Positions 21,216-30,760 of a stretch of 59,532 nucleotides of DNA are shown piece by piece (positions within the stretch are counted from its first letter, which is position 1; each line of letters starts with the position of its first letter). The position numbers were made by a program, and so were the translations under genes. The notes beneath the pieces are model-generated. The model worked only from the letters and a program-made list of their open reading frames with translations, did not search any database and was not told the origin of the DNA. Where the stretch lies: the IMG/VR virus record IMGVR_UViG_3300030294_000037, positions 1 to 59,532 of that record. The stretch is one strand, 5' to 3'. The stretch is from a virus.

Positions 21216-22343
21216 TCACGCATACATGACGGGGCCCAGAGTCGGCAGATGGCCCAGCGTGTTGGGGATGTTGGCCACCGGGGACGTGATCACGAATCCC
21301 TTCGTGCCGGCGATTGCTGAAATCGCGGAACCGACATCCGAGAGGTCAACTGCCGACCCATCTGTCAGCGGAGCGCCCTGCTCCGTCAAGACTTCCGCGA
21401 TTGCCAAAGCAATGGCAGCGCGGGTTGCAGTACTGGCGCCGGTGAGGCCTGTCAGCGTGAAAGGGATAGGGTTCGCTAATGGCGAGCAGACATAGGTCAT
21501 CGCCGTCACGGGCTGCTCGACAAAGATGCTGTTGGCCACGGCGAGTTGGTCGCCGGAGGCAAGGTTTCCAGAGGTGACCCGGTTGTCGTTGGCCGAGACC
21601 CCGTTCGTGCCTTGAGGGAAGCCCTGATTCGCTGAGTTTGCTCCGTCGAACATCACGTATACGACGACGGTGCCTGTGCCGAAGCTGTTCGGCGAACACC
21701 ACGCACGGGTAACGCCAGGCACAGCCAAGGCCCATGCCACGTAGTCGTTTTGGGAGCCGCCATTAGGCGTGCTCTGGTATGCCGCCAGCATCCGTGCGAA
21801 TAGCGAGTCTTCTGTTTCCTGGTCGAAGCCGTCGGTGATAACCGCGGTAACGGCGCCGCTTGACTGCACTCCGGGAATTGAGGCCCCCAAAGTCATCAGG
21901 CTGTCCACCGGGGTATTGCCCGCCGAGCCCGCGATATCTGCTGTCACCGTTACCGCGATTGAGCCGCCGCTCCCGGCCGTGACTGTCGCTTGTGTTGTGA
22001 ATGTCGCCGAGTCACCTCGGACGATTTGCGTGCCTTCGTCGATGATCGCGCGGGCGCTGGCCGGCAGTGTCACCACCATGCTCGCCTGACTCGCATCTTT
22101 TTGATAGACGTTCTTGAGCGCTGCCCAGGCTTGCAGGAACTCGCCGGACGCCGTGTACGGAACCCCCTGCTTCGCGATCCAGTCCAGATAGCCGTAATTC
22201 AGGTGGTCAAGGCCAGCCAGCGCCTTACCCAAAATCGAAACATTTGAAAAGCGAAGAAGGCCATCGGCCGTGGGAAGACCCGATGTGATATCTGCAGCGA
22301 CCCGCGATCGCAGGTCAGAGAGCGTGGGTCTCGAAAACGGCAT
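21216..22343 (-). CDS. Baseplate J-like protein (Mu gp47)
   Basis: 375 residues. Starts MPFSRPTLSDLRSRVAADI, the usual opening of gp47/baseplate J proteins; wedge component of a contractile-tail baseplate. Central part has the VTVTADIAGSAGNTPVDSL signature. Preceded by a terminator and a CCTGGAG leader. Confidence 0.9.
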   Translation of the reverse strand: MPFSRPTLSDLRSRVAADITSGLPTADGLLRFSNVSILGKALAGLDHLNYGYLDWIAKQGVPYTASGEFLQAWAALKNVYQKDASQASMVVTLPASARAIIDEGTQIVRGDSATFTTQATVTAGSGGSIAVTVTADIAGSAGNTPVDSLMTLGASIPGVQSSGAVTAVITDGFDQETEDSLFARMLAAYQSTPNGGSQNDYVAWALAVPGVTRAWCSPNSFGTGTVVVYVMFDGANSANQGFPQGTNGVSANDNRVTSGNLASGDQLAVANSIFVEQPVTAMTYVCSPLANPIPFTLTGLTGASTATRAAIALAIAEVLTEQGAPLTDGSAVDLSDVGSAISAIAGTKGFVITSPVANIPNTLGHLPTLGPVMYA

Positions 22344-22363
22344 GGTTGATAAACTCCAGGCAA

Positions 22364-22385
22364 TAAAAAACCCGCACTGGGCGGG
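22364..22385 (-). terminator. Terminator between gp46 and gp47 genes
   Basis: Minus strand CCCGC, CCAGT loop, GCGGG then six T, followed by ATTGCCTGGAG leader. It lies inside the late operon, implying readthrough or antitermination. Confidence 0.7.
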
Positions 22386-22404
22386 CCGGTTTCAACAGGC
22401 GGTG

Positions 22405-22848
22405 TCAGGTCTGACGCCACACCCAGTTGAACTTGAGATCGGTGGTCGTTCCGTCTGTGCGGGTGATCCGAACAACGGAATACAGCGTGCTTTTACCTCC
22501 AATGGTGGTGGCCACCTTCACGCCGGCGGCAACCTGGTCATCGATGATCCACTGCAGAGCCTCTTGCATGTAAATCTGCGCAAGGTTGGCTACCTTGGCA
22601 TCCAGCCGCGAGCGATCAAGCAGCCAAAGTCGAGAGCCAATCGGGACGTCTTCACCTTCATCACCCCACCAGCCCCGGCGATCCGTACCACCATCAGGCG
22701 GAACGTCATCCGGGTTGGCGAGCCGATCCGTGAACAAGCTGATCAGCACGGCTGTGGCCAGGTCATCGCCGCTGGCCAGCGCACCGCCACTGATTGACCA
22801 GTCGCCGGTGCCGCTCTCCACAATCCAGATTGTCGTGATATCGGTCAT
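22405..22848 (-). CDS. Baseplate protein, Mu gp46-like
   Basis: 147 residues. Contains the family pattern AVLISLFTDRLA and RRGWWGDE, typical of phage GP46. Baseplate wedge component (gp25-like). Overlaps the gp45-like gene by 4 bases. Confidence 0.88.
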   Translation of the reverse strand: MTDITTIWIVESGTGDWSISGGALASGDDLATAVLISLFTDRLANPDDVPPDGGTDRRGWWGDEGEDVPIGSRLWLLDRSRLDAKVANLAQIYMQEALQWIIDDQVAAGVKVATTIGGKSTLYSVVRITRTDGTTTDLKFNWVWRQT

Positions 22849-23420
22849 TGCAGTTGGTCCGGTACAGGGCTGGACGCGTGGTGGTGCCCGTTGTAGATGG
22901 TGCGCATCTGCGCCACGGTATGCGGGTTGGTCTGATAGTTGTCCTGGATATCACCGCTGACCTTGAGGATTGGCGTCTGCATCACCACGCTGTTCGAGGC
23001 ATTGATGGTCACGACGGTGGCATTGTTGACCGTCACCGGGCTGCCAGCGGCCTCGATGACGATGCCCGCGGCATTGGTGAGGTAGACGTGTTTTCCCTGC
23101 AGGTCGTACAGCATGGTTTCGCCCTTGGTCAGACCCAGCGGACGACTCGCCTGGTGCCCGGTCGCAACCACGACACCTTTCGAACGGTCCCCGCCAAGGA
23201 AGACGACCAGCACGTCTGAGCCGTCCGGCGGTACCGAAGTCAGGCCAAACTCGGCAATTCGCGGCGTATCGTCCCGCGTCTCGTCATCATTAAGGGAGAT
23301 CTGAAGTAACTGTGCCGGCTGACTGTCATCGGCGAAGGTGATGCGGCCCCAGCTCGACATCAACTGAATTCGGCGCCAGAGGCGCTGCATAATTCCTTCT
23401 GCGTCAGTAATTCCGGTCAT
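22845..23420 (-). CDS. Baseplate spike protein, Mu gp45-like (gpV family)
   Basis: 191 residues. Starts at ATG 23420, overlapping the upstream stop. OB-fold/beta-helix region ending in repeated Val/Asn/Gly beta strands (SPVTVNNATVVTINASNS) and an HHHASSPVP tip-like motif, the pattern of metal-binding spike tips. Central membrane-piercing spike of the contractile tail. Confidence 0.85.
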   Translation of the reverse strand: MTGITDAEGIMQRLWRRIQLMSSWGRITFADDSQPAQLLQISLNDDETRDDTPRIAEFGLTSVPPDGSDVLVVFLGGDRSKGVVVATGHQASRPLGLTKGETMLYDLQGKHVYLTNAAGIVIEAAGSPVTVNNATVVTINASNSVVMQTPILKVSGDIQDNYQTNPHTVAQMRTIYNGHHHASSPVPDQLQ

Positions 23421-24514
23421 TGATGCACCTGGGCGACATCGCCAAATAGAGGGGTCAGGTTGATGGGTTGCGGCACGAATGCTGATGGCGGCATGAGCGT
23501 TAATTCGGCAGTCGTTCCCCGACCGTTGGCGCGCAGAAAGGTTACCTCGGTGATCAGCAACTCTGCGTAGTTCAGGTTGAGTCTCGGGAGAGACACAGGA
23601 ACAAGCGTATTTGGCTCCCACAAGGCTCCGGACTCATCTCTCCAACTGTCGGTGACCAAACGAACAACCATCGACCGCCCGGCTCGACGCGCGGCCTCCC
23701 AATGAGCCCGCTGAATGGCTATATCATTCCCAAGTCCGCCGCCCTCGGAAATAATGACCATTCGCCGATGGCGCAAACAGTTTGGATCGGTCGCTACACC
23801 AAGTTTATTGCCGGCCTCGCCCGCATCCAGATAAGTCTGAGTTGACTGAATGTAGGCTCTGTACTCGGAGTAGCGGAGATTTGCCGAATAATCGATATAT
23901 GCGTTCTGAACATTTACGCCCTCAGCAAATCCGCTTACTACTGCGTGATTACTGGTTTGGGAAAGATACAGCCCGCCGTCTGGCAAGTCGTAAGCAAGTA
24001 CAGCCGAGCCTCTCGCCACTCGGTCAATAATTTCGAACGCTGACTCGCCCAGCATTATATTTATTTGCGGCAGTATTGGTAATTCGTCGGAGGCCATACT
24101 GCTGGTGACTTGTATCCCTTCGGGCTTTCCGTTAACGACAGGGCCGTATGCTGACGCAAGGCGCTTAGCGATACCCAACACATTTGAGTTACTGATCTGC
24201 CCCCCTGGCCACTCTGCAGCACAATCCACCAGATCAGCACACTTGGAGCGACCAGTTAATCTGATCGAGTGGTCTGATGGACCGAAGCTTGGAATGTAGT
24301 GGTCTATATAGCCCGTTATGACGAGATCGTCTCCCAGCGCAACCGCACACGATGAGCCGGGGATAATTCCCAGATCGGCAAGCTCGCCCTGGTAAAGCTC
24401 TGTCATCCCGATACTGAAGTCGCTGGGTACCCGCTCGATTCCGCGAGTCACGCGAATATCGGTCCAGCCAGTGATGGCAATCTGCCCCGAGGATATGGTT
24501 AGATCATCAGTCAT
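23417..24514 (-). CDS. Baseplate hub protein, Mu gp44-like
   Basis: 365 residues (LTISSGQIAITGWTDIRVTRGIERVPSDF). gp44/gpD-type hub on which the spike is mounted. Base composition is lower in GC over part of the gene, suggesting exchange. Immediately upstream on this strand a plus-strand moron gene interrupts the tail operon. Confidence 0.85.
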   Translation of the reverse strand: MTDDLTISSGQIAITGWTDIRVTRGIERVPSDFSIGMTELYQGELADLGIIPGSSCAVALGDDLVITGYIDHYIPSFGPSDHSIRLTGRSKCADLVDCAAEWPGGQISNSNVLGIAKRLASAYGPVVNGKPEGIQVTSSMASDELPILPQINIMLGESAFEIIDRVARGSAVLAYDLPDGGLYLSQTSNHAVVSGFAEGVNVQNAYIDYSANLRYSEYRAYIQSTQTYLDAGEAGNKLGVATDPNCLRHRRMVIISEGGGLGNDIAIQRAHWEAARRAGRSMVVRLVTDSWRDESGALWEPNTLVPVSLPRLNLNYAELLITEVTFLRANGRGTTAELTLMPPSAFVPQPINLTPLFGDVAQVHQ

Positions 24515-24577
24515 GGCGCTGCCTTATAGATGTCAAGGGTGCACGCTCAGGATAAAAACCATAAGCAAGGGGAAAGT

Positions 24578-24970
24578 ATGAAACGGCACGTTTGGAAAGT
24601 AATTTTTATTGCATTAATTCTTGGGATGTATCTGTTAGCACAAAAAGTCTCTACCAATAATGATTTCGAAAACAAAAGCACCGCACTAATGAAGCAGCAA
24701 GGATTGAAGATAATAAGCGCGCTCGACCAATCTCCCGGCTGCAAAGGCATGTACTCTCTGCAATCAACCTCATTCAAGCAAGACTCTTTCTTTAGTACAA
24801 CAGGCAAAGGAAGATCATTTTACACCGACAACAAAAACAACATTCTCGATGTGGATTGGAGTGCTGAAATTGTTGACGACGGTAAAATGATTTTTGTTAA
24901 AGCTAGCGATACAGCTTCACTCCAAGCCAAACTAACCGCATTATTGTTTACTTCGTGCCAAGCTTCGTAA
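24578..24970 (+). CDS. Moron gene: membrane-anchored protein, 130 aa
   Basis: Visibly AT-rich and on the strand opposite to the surrounding tail genes. N-terminal membrane segment (VIFIALILGMYLLAQKV) with Lys/Arg before it, then a periplasmic domain with two Cys (PGCKG and TSCQAS). ATG 24578 after AAGGGG. Such isolated, opposite-strand genes in tail operons are often expressed in the lysogen. Function unknown; envelope modification or exclusion is possible. Confidence 0.7.
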   Translation: MKRHVWKVIFIALILGMYLLAQKVSTNNDFENKSTALMKQQGLKIISALDQSPGCKGMYSLQSTSFKQDSFFSTTGKGRSFYTDNKNNILDVDWSAEIVDDGKMIFVKASDTASLQAKLTALLFTSCQAS

Positions 24971-24991
24971 CATACCAATCTTTTTCATGGG

Positions 24992-26422
24992 TTATTTCGC
25001 TAACGCCGCAACCGATCCCGGCATGAACGCCGGGTGAATCGGGTTTGCCTGCTGGATCAGTTCGTCAGACCGCGTCGCGTCCTGGTACAACCGGTTGGCC
25101 ATCACCAGCGCCGGGAGCTGAGTTTTGAAGGTGAACACCTCCAGGCTCGGCAACGTGGCCCCGGTGGTGGTCAACGCGCCCACGACAGCCTGACGCAGAT
25201 CGATCAGCGCGTTGTAGCTGTCGTCGTCGCCCGTATCGCCGGCAACCAGAATCTCGGCATCGAGGAAGCCGGTCACCGTGTTCATGGTGGCAATGGCCTG
25301 ATCGTAGGATTGCGGAACGTAGGTCGCGACCACTTGGCCGATCGCCGCCAGAGCGGCCCGGCGCAGCAGTGCGGCGGTGGCGTCCTGCGCCGTAGCCTTT
25401 CCGGTACCAATGGCACCGCTGCCGCTGAATGCGGCCGGTGTATAGCTCGCCAGTGGGCCGAGCAGTGAAATGGCATTGCCAGGGTCAGCAATGGCGGCGA
25501 CAAGGGCAGTCATGACGCCCTGCACCGCGTCAGTAAACGCCTGACCGCTGCTGGCATCCAAATTCGCCGCCGCGTTGGTAAGAGTATTCATTGCGACATC
25601 CACTGCCGTCCGATTGGCCGTATTCTTGGCAATCAGATCGGCCATGGTGGCGCTGCTGTCCTTGGCCTTTTTACTGTTGATCAGCGCGCTGCTGACGTTA
25701 GCGTTTGCATAACGGCCGTTGTTGCCGGTCAGTAGCGCGCCCAGGCTGCTGATGCTGCGGATATCGTGAGTGACACGGCCGACCATCACCTTGAAGTCAG
25801 CAATGACGCCCATCACCATGCTGACGATGGCTTTGCCGAACTTGATGACCCCCTCCACGACATTGATCACCGCCGTCACGCCGCCGATAACCTTCTTAAC
25901 GAAGTCTAGCGCCGACGAAAGGCCCAGCGCGGCAGCCAACTGATCTAGTAGGCTGCCGGTGGACGTTGTGATGGCCGGGAAAACCCGGTCGCCGGACTCG
26001 ATGAACGTGAAGCTGATCTCGAAGTACCGCCCCATGTCCCAGCGCTCTATCACGCTGAGGCCCTGGTCCGGAACGCTGACTTTCAACGCACCCAGCGTCG
26101 GGTGCATCAAAGCTCCTGGCCCCGGTTTCTCTGCGGCGCCCACCAACGCATCGCGCTGAGCAAGGACATTGCCGCCGCCGTAGATGATGCTGTCAGTCAC
26201 CAGAAAGCCCGTCATCCTGATCCGGCGAGTCGAGCGCCCCATGTCCTCGACATAGGGTTTATCGCGACCTGGATATTCGTGCATTGCAAGGCGACGTCCG
26301 AAGCGCGCATCGCCGCCATAGACCGCGAACGGCACACCCCGAAACGACGCTTGATTAAGCGAATCAGCCCAGCTCCTGTTGGAGTCTTCCGCGATCTGAA
26401 TGATGTCGGAAAGCAAACTCAT
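24992..26422 (-). CDS. DNA circularization / tail protein (Mu gp43-like)
   Basis: 476 residues. N-terminal DNA_circ_N signature at about 15-100 (ADSLNQASFRGVPFAVYGGDARFGRRLAMHEYPGRD, abbreviated here by its ends). In Mu-like tails this is the hub/adaptor between tape measure and baseplate. It overlaps the tape-measure gene by 4 bases. Confidence 0.85.
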   Translation of the reverse strand: MSLLSDIIQIAEDSNRSWADSLNQASFRGVPFAVYGGDARFGRRLAMHEYPGRDKPYVEDMGRSTRRIRMTGFLVTDSIIYGGGNVLAQRDALVGAAEKPGPGALMHPTLGALKVSVPDQGLSVIERWDMGRYFEISFTFIESGDRVFPAITTSTGSLLDQLAAALGLSSALDFVKKVIGGVTAVINVVEGVIKFGKAIVSMVMGVIADFKVMVGRVTHDIRSISSLGALLTGNNGRYANANVSSALINSKKAKDSSATMADLIAKNTANRTAVDVAMNTLTNAAANLDASSGQAFTDAVQGVMTALVAAIADPGNAISLLGPLASYTPAAFSGSGAIGTGKATAQDATAALLRRAALAAIGQVVATYVPQSYDQAIATMNTVTGFLDAEILVAGDTGDDDSYNALIDLRQAVVGALTTTGATLPSLEVFTFKTQLPALVMANRLYQDATRSDELIQQANPIHPAFMPGSVAALAK

Positions 26423-28446
26423 GCGATGTTCCCCACTCCAGAATGCGCAATGCGGCTGGATGCCTGGACGTTGCCATCCGCCTTCACGTTGACCTTCGTG
26501 CCTTCCGGCATGTTCTTGTGTTCGATTTCGACCTTCACTGTCCCGCCAGTATTACCAGCGGCTGCACCATCACTAGGGTCAGCCGGTTTGGTGTATGGTC
26601 CAGTTGGTGCTAGCTGAGGAAGATCCAATTGATTGGCCAATGCGCCACGCGTTGCGGCTTCCCTGGCCTTCGCTTCGTCATCCAGACCAGGACGCAGCCA
26701 GCGGCGCGAAGCAATTTCACCGGCAGACTGCGCATCAGTAGCGCCCATCAGCAATTTACCCGCAGAGGCTTCCTTGCCTTGAGTTAGTTCGTAGTTGGCA
26801 AATTCAAGCTGCTTCAGGCGGTCAGCCCGATCATCAGTGATCTTGAAACCAGCCCAGTTTTCAAAGTCCTTTTGACGGTCAGGGTGTAGCTGGAAGATCC
26901 CCCGCGCAGTGGGGCCGGTCAGCCCCCAGTCGCCAGTCGCCTTGGGGTCAAGATTACTTTCGGCGATGCCATTGCCGACGATCCCGGCAGCTTGCGCCTT
27001 GGTCCATCCCATGGATCGGAGATAGTCCATCGCAAAAGACGCGGTATCCTCGTCAGCCCCCTTCAACTTTCTCCAAGCATCTGAAATTGCCCGCTCGCCA
27101 GCTTGCTGACCAGGCGTTTGCGAGCCTGTAGGCGCAAGGCCTTGGCGCGCACGGATCTTGGCTACTTCCTTGTCTTCTCCGTCATTTAGCGTCGGCGAAT
27201 AAAGCATTGCACCTATACCCGTCCCGACTGCAGCTGTGCCGGCGCCGATCCAGCCGAGCAAGCCTCGACTCGCCGCTGCAGCCTCTGTAGCCGCGCCAGC
27301 CTCCGCTGCGGCAACCTTCCAGCCGCTGAGAAGCCCAGTGAAGGCCAAAACCCCTGCACCAGCGGTCAATAGGTTTGCGCCCAGGGACAGCACACTGACA
27401 ATCAAGCCTGCGTTCATCACTCCTAGGACAAGCAGCGCGGCGTTTTCCCAGCCACCGAGAAAGCCAACAACTTTTCCAATACCCTCACCAAACTTGACGA
27501 GACCATCGCCGACGCCCTTCCAGTCGATAGTGTTGACCCATTTGGCAAAGCCCTTTGCCCAATCGCCAATGTCGGTAGCAATCAAATCCCTATTGGTCGC
27601 AAGCCAAGTTGAAAACTGATCGATTAAGGGCTGCATGACCGGAATCAGCTTGTCGCCAATGGAGTTTTTCACCCCATCCACCGCGATTCCTAGCCCCGCC
27701 AGGCTCATAGAGAATTCTTTGCCGCGTTTAACGGCGTCATCACCCATGACATAGCCCAAACTCTTGACCATGCTTTCATATCGCTCGATGCCCGCCGCGC
27801 CATCCCGAAGGAAAGGCAGCATTGCACCAAGACCGACACTGTTGGCGATCAGCGCCTGGACCTGCGGGTTAGTTTCCTTGGCGATAGCGTTGGCCACTGC
27901 CTTGTATTCGCCAATCACGTCATTGGCACCGTCCTTGGTCTTTTTCAAGCCGATACCCAGCTTGTTGAGCATCACCAGCGCGCCCTGATTACGGCCCCAC
28001 TGTGCGTCCTGCATTGTGGTAGCCAATCCATCCAGGCTGGCCGTGGTCGTCGAGGCATCAATACCCAACAACTTCGCTGCCCCCTGGGCGCTTTGCAATT
28101 GACCTGCAGATATCCCTATACCGCGCGCGCTGTTATCGATGGACCGTCCCAGGTGTGCCCAGTTATCAGCGAGCGCTGCAATACCGGCGACCGAACCAAT
28201 GCCAGTAACGGCAGCCAGCGGCGCAACGATGTTGCCGATGCTGCGTGCTGCGCTCCCTGCGTCACGCCCGATGTTGCTGAGGTTTTTGCCGATCTTGTCG
28301 AAACCCAGTTCGTGACCGAGGCCTTTAAAGGACTTGCCAACCTCTTCGAACGGACGAGTCAGGCGACCAATAGCATCATTGACCTTGCGCACGGTCGCCG
28401 TGGCTTTATCCACCGCGCTGATCGTGATCGTGAAGCTATTGGCCAC
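26419..28446 (-). CDS. Tape measure protein with lysozyme-like domain
   Basis: 675 residues. Long helical N-terminus with hydrophobic segments (about 60-110, 330-400). A C-terminal phage-tail-lysozyme domain at about 450-580 (AAGIVGNGIAESNLDP with catalytic-type Glu; GIFQLHPDRQKDF). It sets tail length, and the lysozyme part should locally open the cell wall during injection. Confidence 0.9.
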   Translation of the reverse strand: MANSFTITISAVDKATATVRKVNDAIGRLTRPFEEVGKSFKGLGHELGFDKIGKNLSNIGRDAGSAARSIGNIVAPLAAVTGIGSVAGIAALADNWAHLGRSIDNSARGIGISAGQLQSAQGAAKLLGIDASTTTASLDGLATTMQDAQWGRNQGALVMLNKLGIGLKKTKDGANDVIGEYKAVANAIAKETNPQVQALIANSVGLGAMLPFLRDGAAGIERYESMVKSLGYVMGDDAVKRGKEFSMSLAGLGIAVDGVKNSIGDKLIPVMQPLIDQFSTWLATNRDLIATDIGDWAKGFAKWVNTIDWKGVGDGLVKFGEGIGKVVGFLGGWENAALLVLGVMNAGLIVSVLSLGANLLTAGAGVLAFTGLLSGWKVAAAEAGAATEAAAASRGLLGWIGAGTAAVGTGIGAMLYSPTLNDGEDKEVAKIRARQGLAPTGSQTPGQQAGERAISDAWRKLKGADEDTASFAMDYLRSMGWTKAQAAGIVGNGIAESNLDPKATGDWGLTGPTARGIFQLHPDRQKDFENWAGFKITDDRADRLKQLEFANYELTQGKEASAGKLLMGATDAQSAGEIASRRWLRPGLDDEAKAREAATRGALANQLDLPQLAPTGPYTKPADPSDGAAAGNTGGTVKVEIEHKNMPEGTKVNVKADGNVQASSRIAHSGVGNIA

Positions 28447-28451
28447 GTGGC

Positions 28452-28580
28452 TTACCCCTTTATTCGTTTCGCCTGGTCATTCCAGTACATCAGCTGGGTC
28501 ATGGTTTCGGACCACGCATCACGCGGCCCCCACCCGTAAAACTTGGTCAGTTCAGCAATCAGTTCTGGCCAGCCGCCTCC
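28452..28580 (-). CDS. Frameshift extension of the tail assembly chaperone (-1 frame)
   Basis: An open frame in the -1 phase, with no start of its own, continues past the stop of the chaperone gene: WPELIAELTKFYGWGPRDAW to a stop at 28452, just before the tape measure. This is the lambda G/GT arrangement, in which a fraction of ribosomes shift -1. I could not identify the slippery heptamer with certainty. Confidence 0.6.
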   Translation of the reverse strand, partial: GGGWPELIAELTKFYGWGPRDAWSETMTQLMYWNDQAKRIKG

Positions 28581-28852
28581 TCCTGCTGGCCAGCGGCGGT
28601 AAAAGTCTGGAAAAATTTGTCCGCCGCCATCAAATCGCGGCGGCTGATTTTCTCAACCGCGACACGTGGGATTACTGCGATCAAACTGACCAAGGTGATC
28701 ACCGTGCCGATATTGGTGTCAGCGCGAGCAGATTTTTCCATTTCGCCGGCAGTGGGCTCGCGAAGCTTGAGTACTTCGTAAGTCTGAGCCGTGGCGTCCT
28801 TGCCAATGACGACCGGCTTGCTGAGCGTGATGGTGATTTCGTCTTCAAACAT
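28559..28852 (-). CDS. Tail assembly chaperone (Mu gp41-like / lambda G analogue)
   Basis: 97 residues (ITITLSKPVVIGKDATAQTYE...LREPTAGEME). Small acidic protein between tail tube and tape measure, as expected. The upstream product of the -1 frameshift pair. Works with the tape measure in tail assembly and is absent from the virion in relatives. Confidence 0.8.
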   Translation of the reverse strand: MFEDEITITLSKPVVIGKDATAQTYEVLKLREPTAGEMEKSARADTNIGTVITLVSLIAVIPRVAVEKISRRDLMAADKFFQTFTAAGQQEEAAGQN

Positions 28853-28855
28853 GGA

Positions 28856-29224
28856 TCAACTCTCCGTGACGGATGCGCTTTCCCACTTCATTTCGATAGT
28901 GGCGTCAGCAGCTTTGGATTCGGGTTGCTCGGTAGTCCACATGCCACTACCGATGACGGTTTTGCCGTTGGCCAACTCGCACACAACGGTGACGTTACTC
29001 ATGGCGTTTAGGTCGGAAAGACTCAGGTTTGACGAGTCACGAAGCGTGGCCCCGATGTAGCCCTGTTCGGGTTTCTCGCTGTAGCCATGAATGCCGTCTG
29101 GCCCCTTCAAGGTTTCACGGGAAACGCCGGAAACCTTGTAGGAAAAATCGCCGGACATCATGTAGGTCACGCCGTCGACGGACAGGTAGGCCGTGCCGGC
29201 GAGACGATTGGGGTTATCAGCCAT
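28856..29224 (-). CDS. Tail tube protein (Mu gpM-like)
   Basis: 122 residues (RLAGTAYLSVDGVTYMMSGDFSYKV). Beta-rich, conserved with Mu-type tail tubes; ends in ATIEMKWES. Hexameric rings form the inner tube. Preceded by a terminator and CGCCTGGAGAAAA leader, which may set its high expression. Confidence 0.88.
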   Translation of the reverse strand: MADNPNRLAGTAYLSVDGVTYMMSGDFSYKVSGVSRETLKGPDGIHGYSEKPEQGYIGATLRDSSNLSLSDLNAMSNVTVVCELANGKTVIGSGMWTTEQPESKAADATIEMKWESASVTES

Positions 29225-29239
29225 GTTTTTCTCCAGGCG

Positions 29240-29261
29240 AAAAAAAACCGCTCAATGGCGG
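29240..29261 (-). terminator. Terminator between sheath and tube genes
   Basis: Minus strand CCGC, six-base loop, GCGG then eight T, directly followed by the CGCCTGGAG leader of the tube gene. Confidence 0.65.
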
Positions 29262-29281
29262 CCGGGTTCAAAGGGCCTGGA

Positions 29282-30760
29282 TTACAGGCGGAATTGCTCA
29301 AGCAGCGCGAAGATGCGCAACTGATTGATCAAGGTGTCGGGCGAAAGCATGTCGACACGGTTGGGGTTCGAACCATTGCGCTCGACAATCAACGCTTTGG
29401 CGTAGATGTCGGCGTCTTGAACCATGCCCGCGGTTTCCATCTTTCGATAATTGGCAATCATGTCGGCTCGGATCATGTTTGGAGTCACGATCGCGGAACC
29501 AGGCGCGAAGCGCGTGCCGTTATCAGCCAGCTTCACCCGGGCGTATTTGGACGTCACCAAGGTCTTCTGAGAGCGCAGCACGTACATCAGCAAAAACAGC
29601 GTCTCGACCTGCAGATAGCTGTCATCCGGTGCATTGAAGGCATTTTTTTGGTATGTGGTGATCAGGTTCTCGAGCGCCACCGTACCGTCACTGGCGACCG
29701 TAAATGTGGATATCCCATCCCACAGCAGTGTGTTGCGCTCGCCGAGATCGAACTGCGAAGCATCGGGCGGCGCCAACACGGTGCTCAATGCCAGTGTTTG
29801 CAGCGGGCGGCCGGGGTCGGCGCGCAGCGCCACAGCAGCGGTTGCAGCCATATCAGCGGCCCAGATCCAAGCAGGCGACGGCGAATCATAGAACCCGATG
29901 ATGGTTTCATGCTGGTTGTTCCGCGCGTTACCGGCGGTGGCCAGTGTCGACAGCGTTCCGCGCTGGGCGGCGAACACATGGCCGTAGACCTGACTTGCGT
30001 AGCTCCAACGCCCGGTCTTGTCGCTCAGTAGGTTTTTCAGCGAATTCAGTGAGGCGATGTCGGTGTACGGCGAAACAATGAAGTCGAACGCACGGTCGCC
30101 CAGGTTGGACAGCGCAGTATCCAGCACCGGGTTGGTCGCGCCGAAGGCCATCGGGGTGATAGTCAGCGTCAGTCCGTCCGGGGTCGCCTCATTCCCAGAG
30201 GTACCCTGATAGTTCAGGCGCAGGTCGATTTCATTGCCGGCAAGGCCTTTGTTCTTGGCTGTGAACGTTACTGTGGCGGTCGAGGCGGCCGCAGTCACAG
30301 GCAAGTCAGCGCTGCTGTTGACCAGCGCCGCCAGCGCGGTAGCGATAGCGGCAGCCAGCTCGCCAGCAGTGACGACCAGGCTGATCAACTGGCCTGCGAT
30401 ATAAAGCGAGATCACGCTCGTCGCGGAGGGACTGCCAGCGACCAGCAAGGTGCCGGTGGCAGCAACACCACCCGAGGCATCAGCCAGCGGCAGAAACCAC
30501 ACTTCGCCAAAGCTGTCTGAGGCGATGTACGCAGCGCTCATCAGGGCAAGCATCGAGCCCTGGCCGCCCTGAGCCTTGGCATCCGCGACACCTTGGCCCA
30601 GTACTGGAATATTGACTACGCCGGTGCCAGCCGAGGTAATTTGCCCGATGATCAGTGCGCGCTGGGTCTGCGAACCGCTGTTGGCCTGGGAGTTGTCGAC
30701 CTCAGCGTAGAACAGCGGAACACGCACATTCGACGGGATATTGCTAAACGGAACGGTCAC
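29282..30760 (-). CDS. Contractile tail sheath protein (Mu gpL-like)
   Basis: 492 residues. Start MTVPFSNIPSNVRVPLFYAEVDNS is characteristic of Mu-like sheath proteins. The C-terminal half carries the conserved sheath domain (DADIYAKALIVERN, RVDMLSPDTLINQLR). It makes the phage a myovirus-type particle. Confidence 0.93.
   Translation of the reverse strand: MTVPFSNIPSNVRVPLFYAEVDNSQANSGSQTQRALIIGQITSAGTGVVNIPVLGQGVADAKAQGGQGSMLALMSAAYIASDSFGEVWFLPLADASGGVAATGTLLVAGSPSATSVISLYIAGQLISLVVTAGELAAAIATALAALVNSSADLPVTAAASTATVTFTAKNKGLAGNEIDLRLNYQGTSGNEATPDGLTLTITPMAFGATNPVLDTALSNLGDRAFDFIVSPYTDIASLNSLKNLLSDKTGRWSYASQVYGHVFAAQRGTLSTLATAGNARNNQHETIIGFYDSPSPAWIWAADMAATAAVALRADPGRPLQTLALSTVLAPPDASQFDLGERNTLLWDGISTFTVASDGTVALENLITTYQKNAFNAPDDSYLQVETLFLLMYVLRSQKTLVTSKYARVKLADNGTRFAPGSAIVTPNMIRADMIANYRKMETAGMVQDADIYAKALIVERNGSNPNRVDMLSPDTLINQLRIFALLEQFRL

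Noticed and set aside
29360-29372. GGTTCGAACC resembling a tRNA T-arm
   Set aside because: Lies inside the sheath gene; no acceptor or anticodon arm around it.
29087-30031. 314-codon plus-strand frame opposite tail tube and sheath genes
   Set aside because: Shadow of two well-identified tail genes, crosses their boundary and its terminator.
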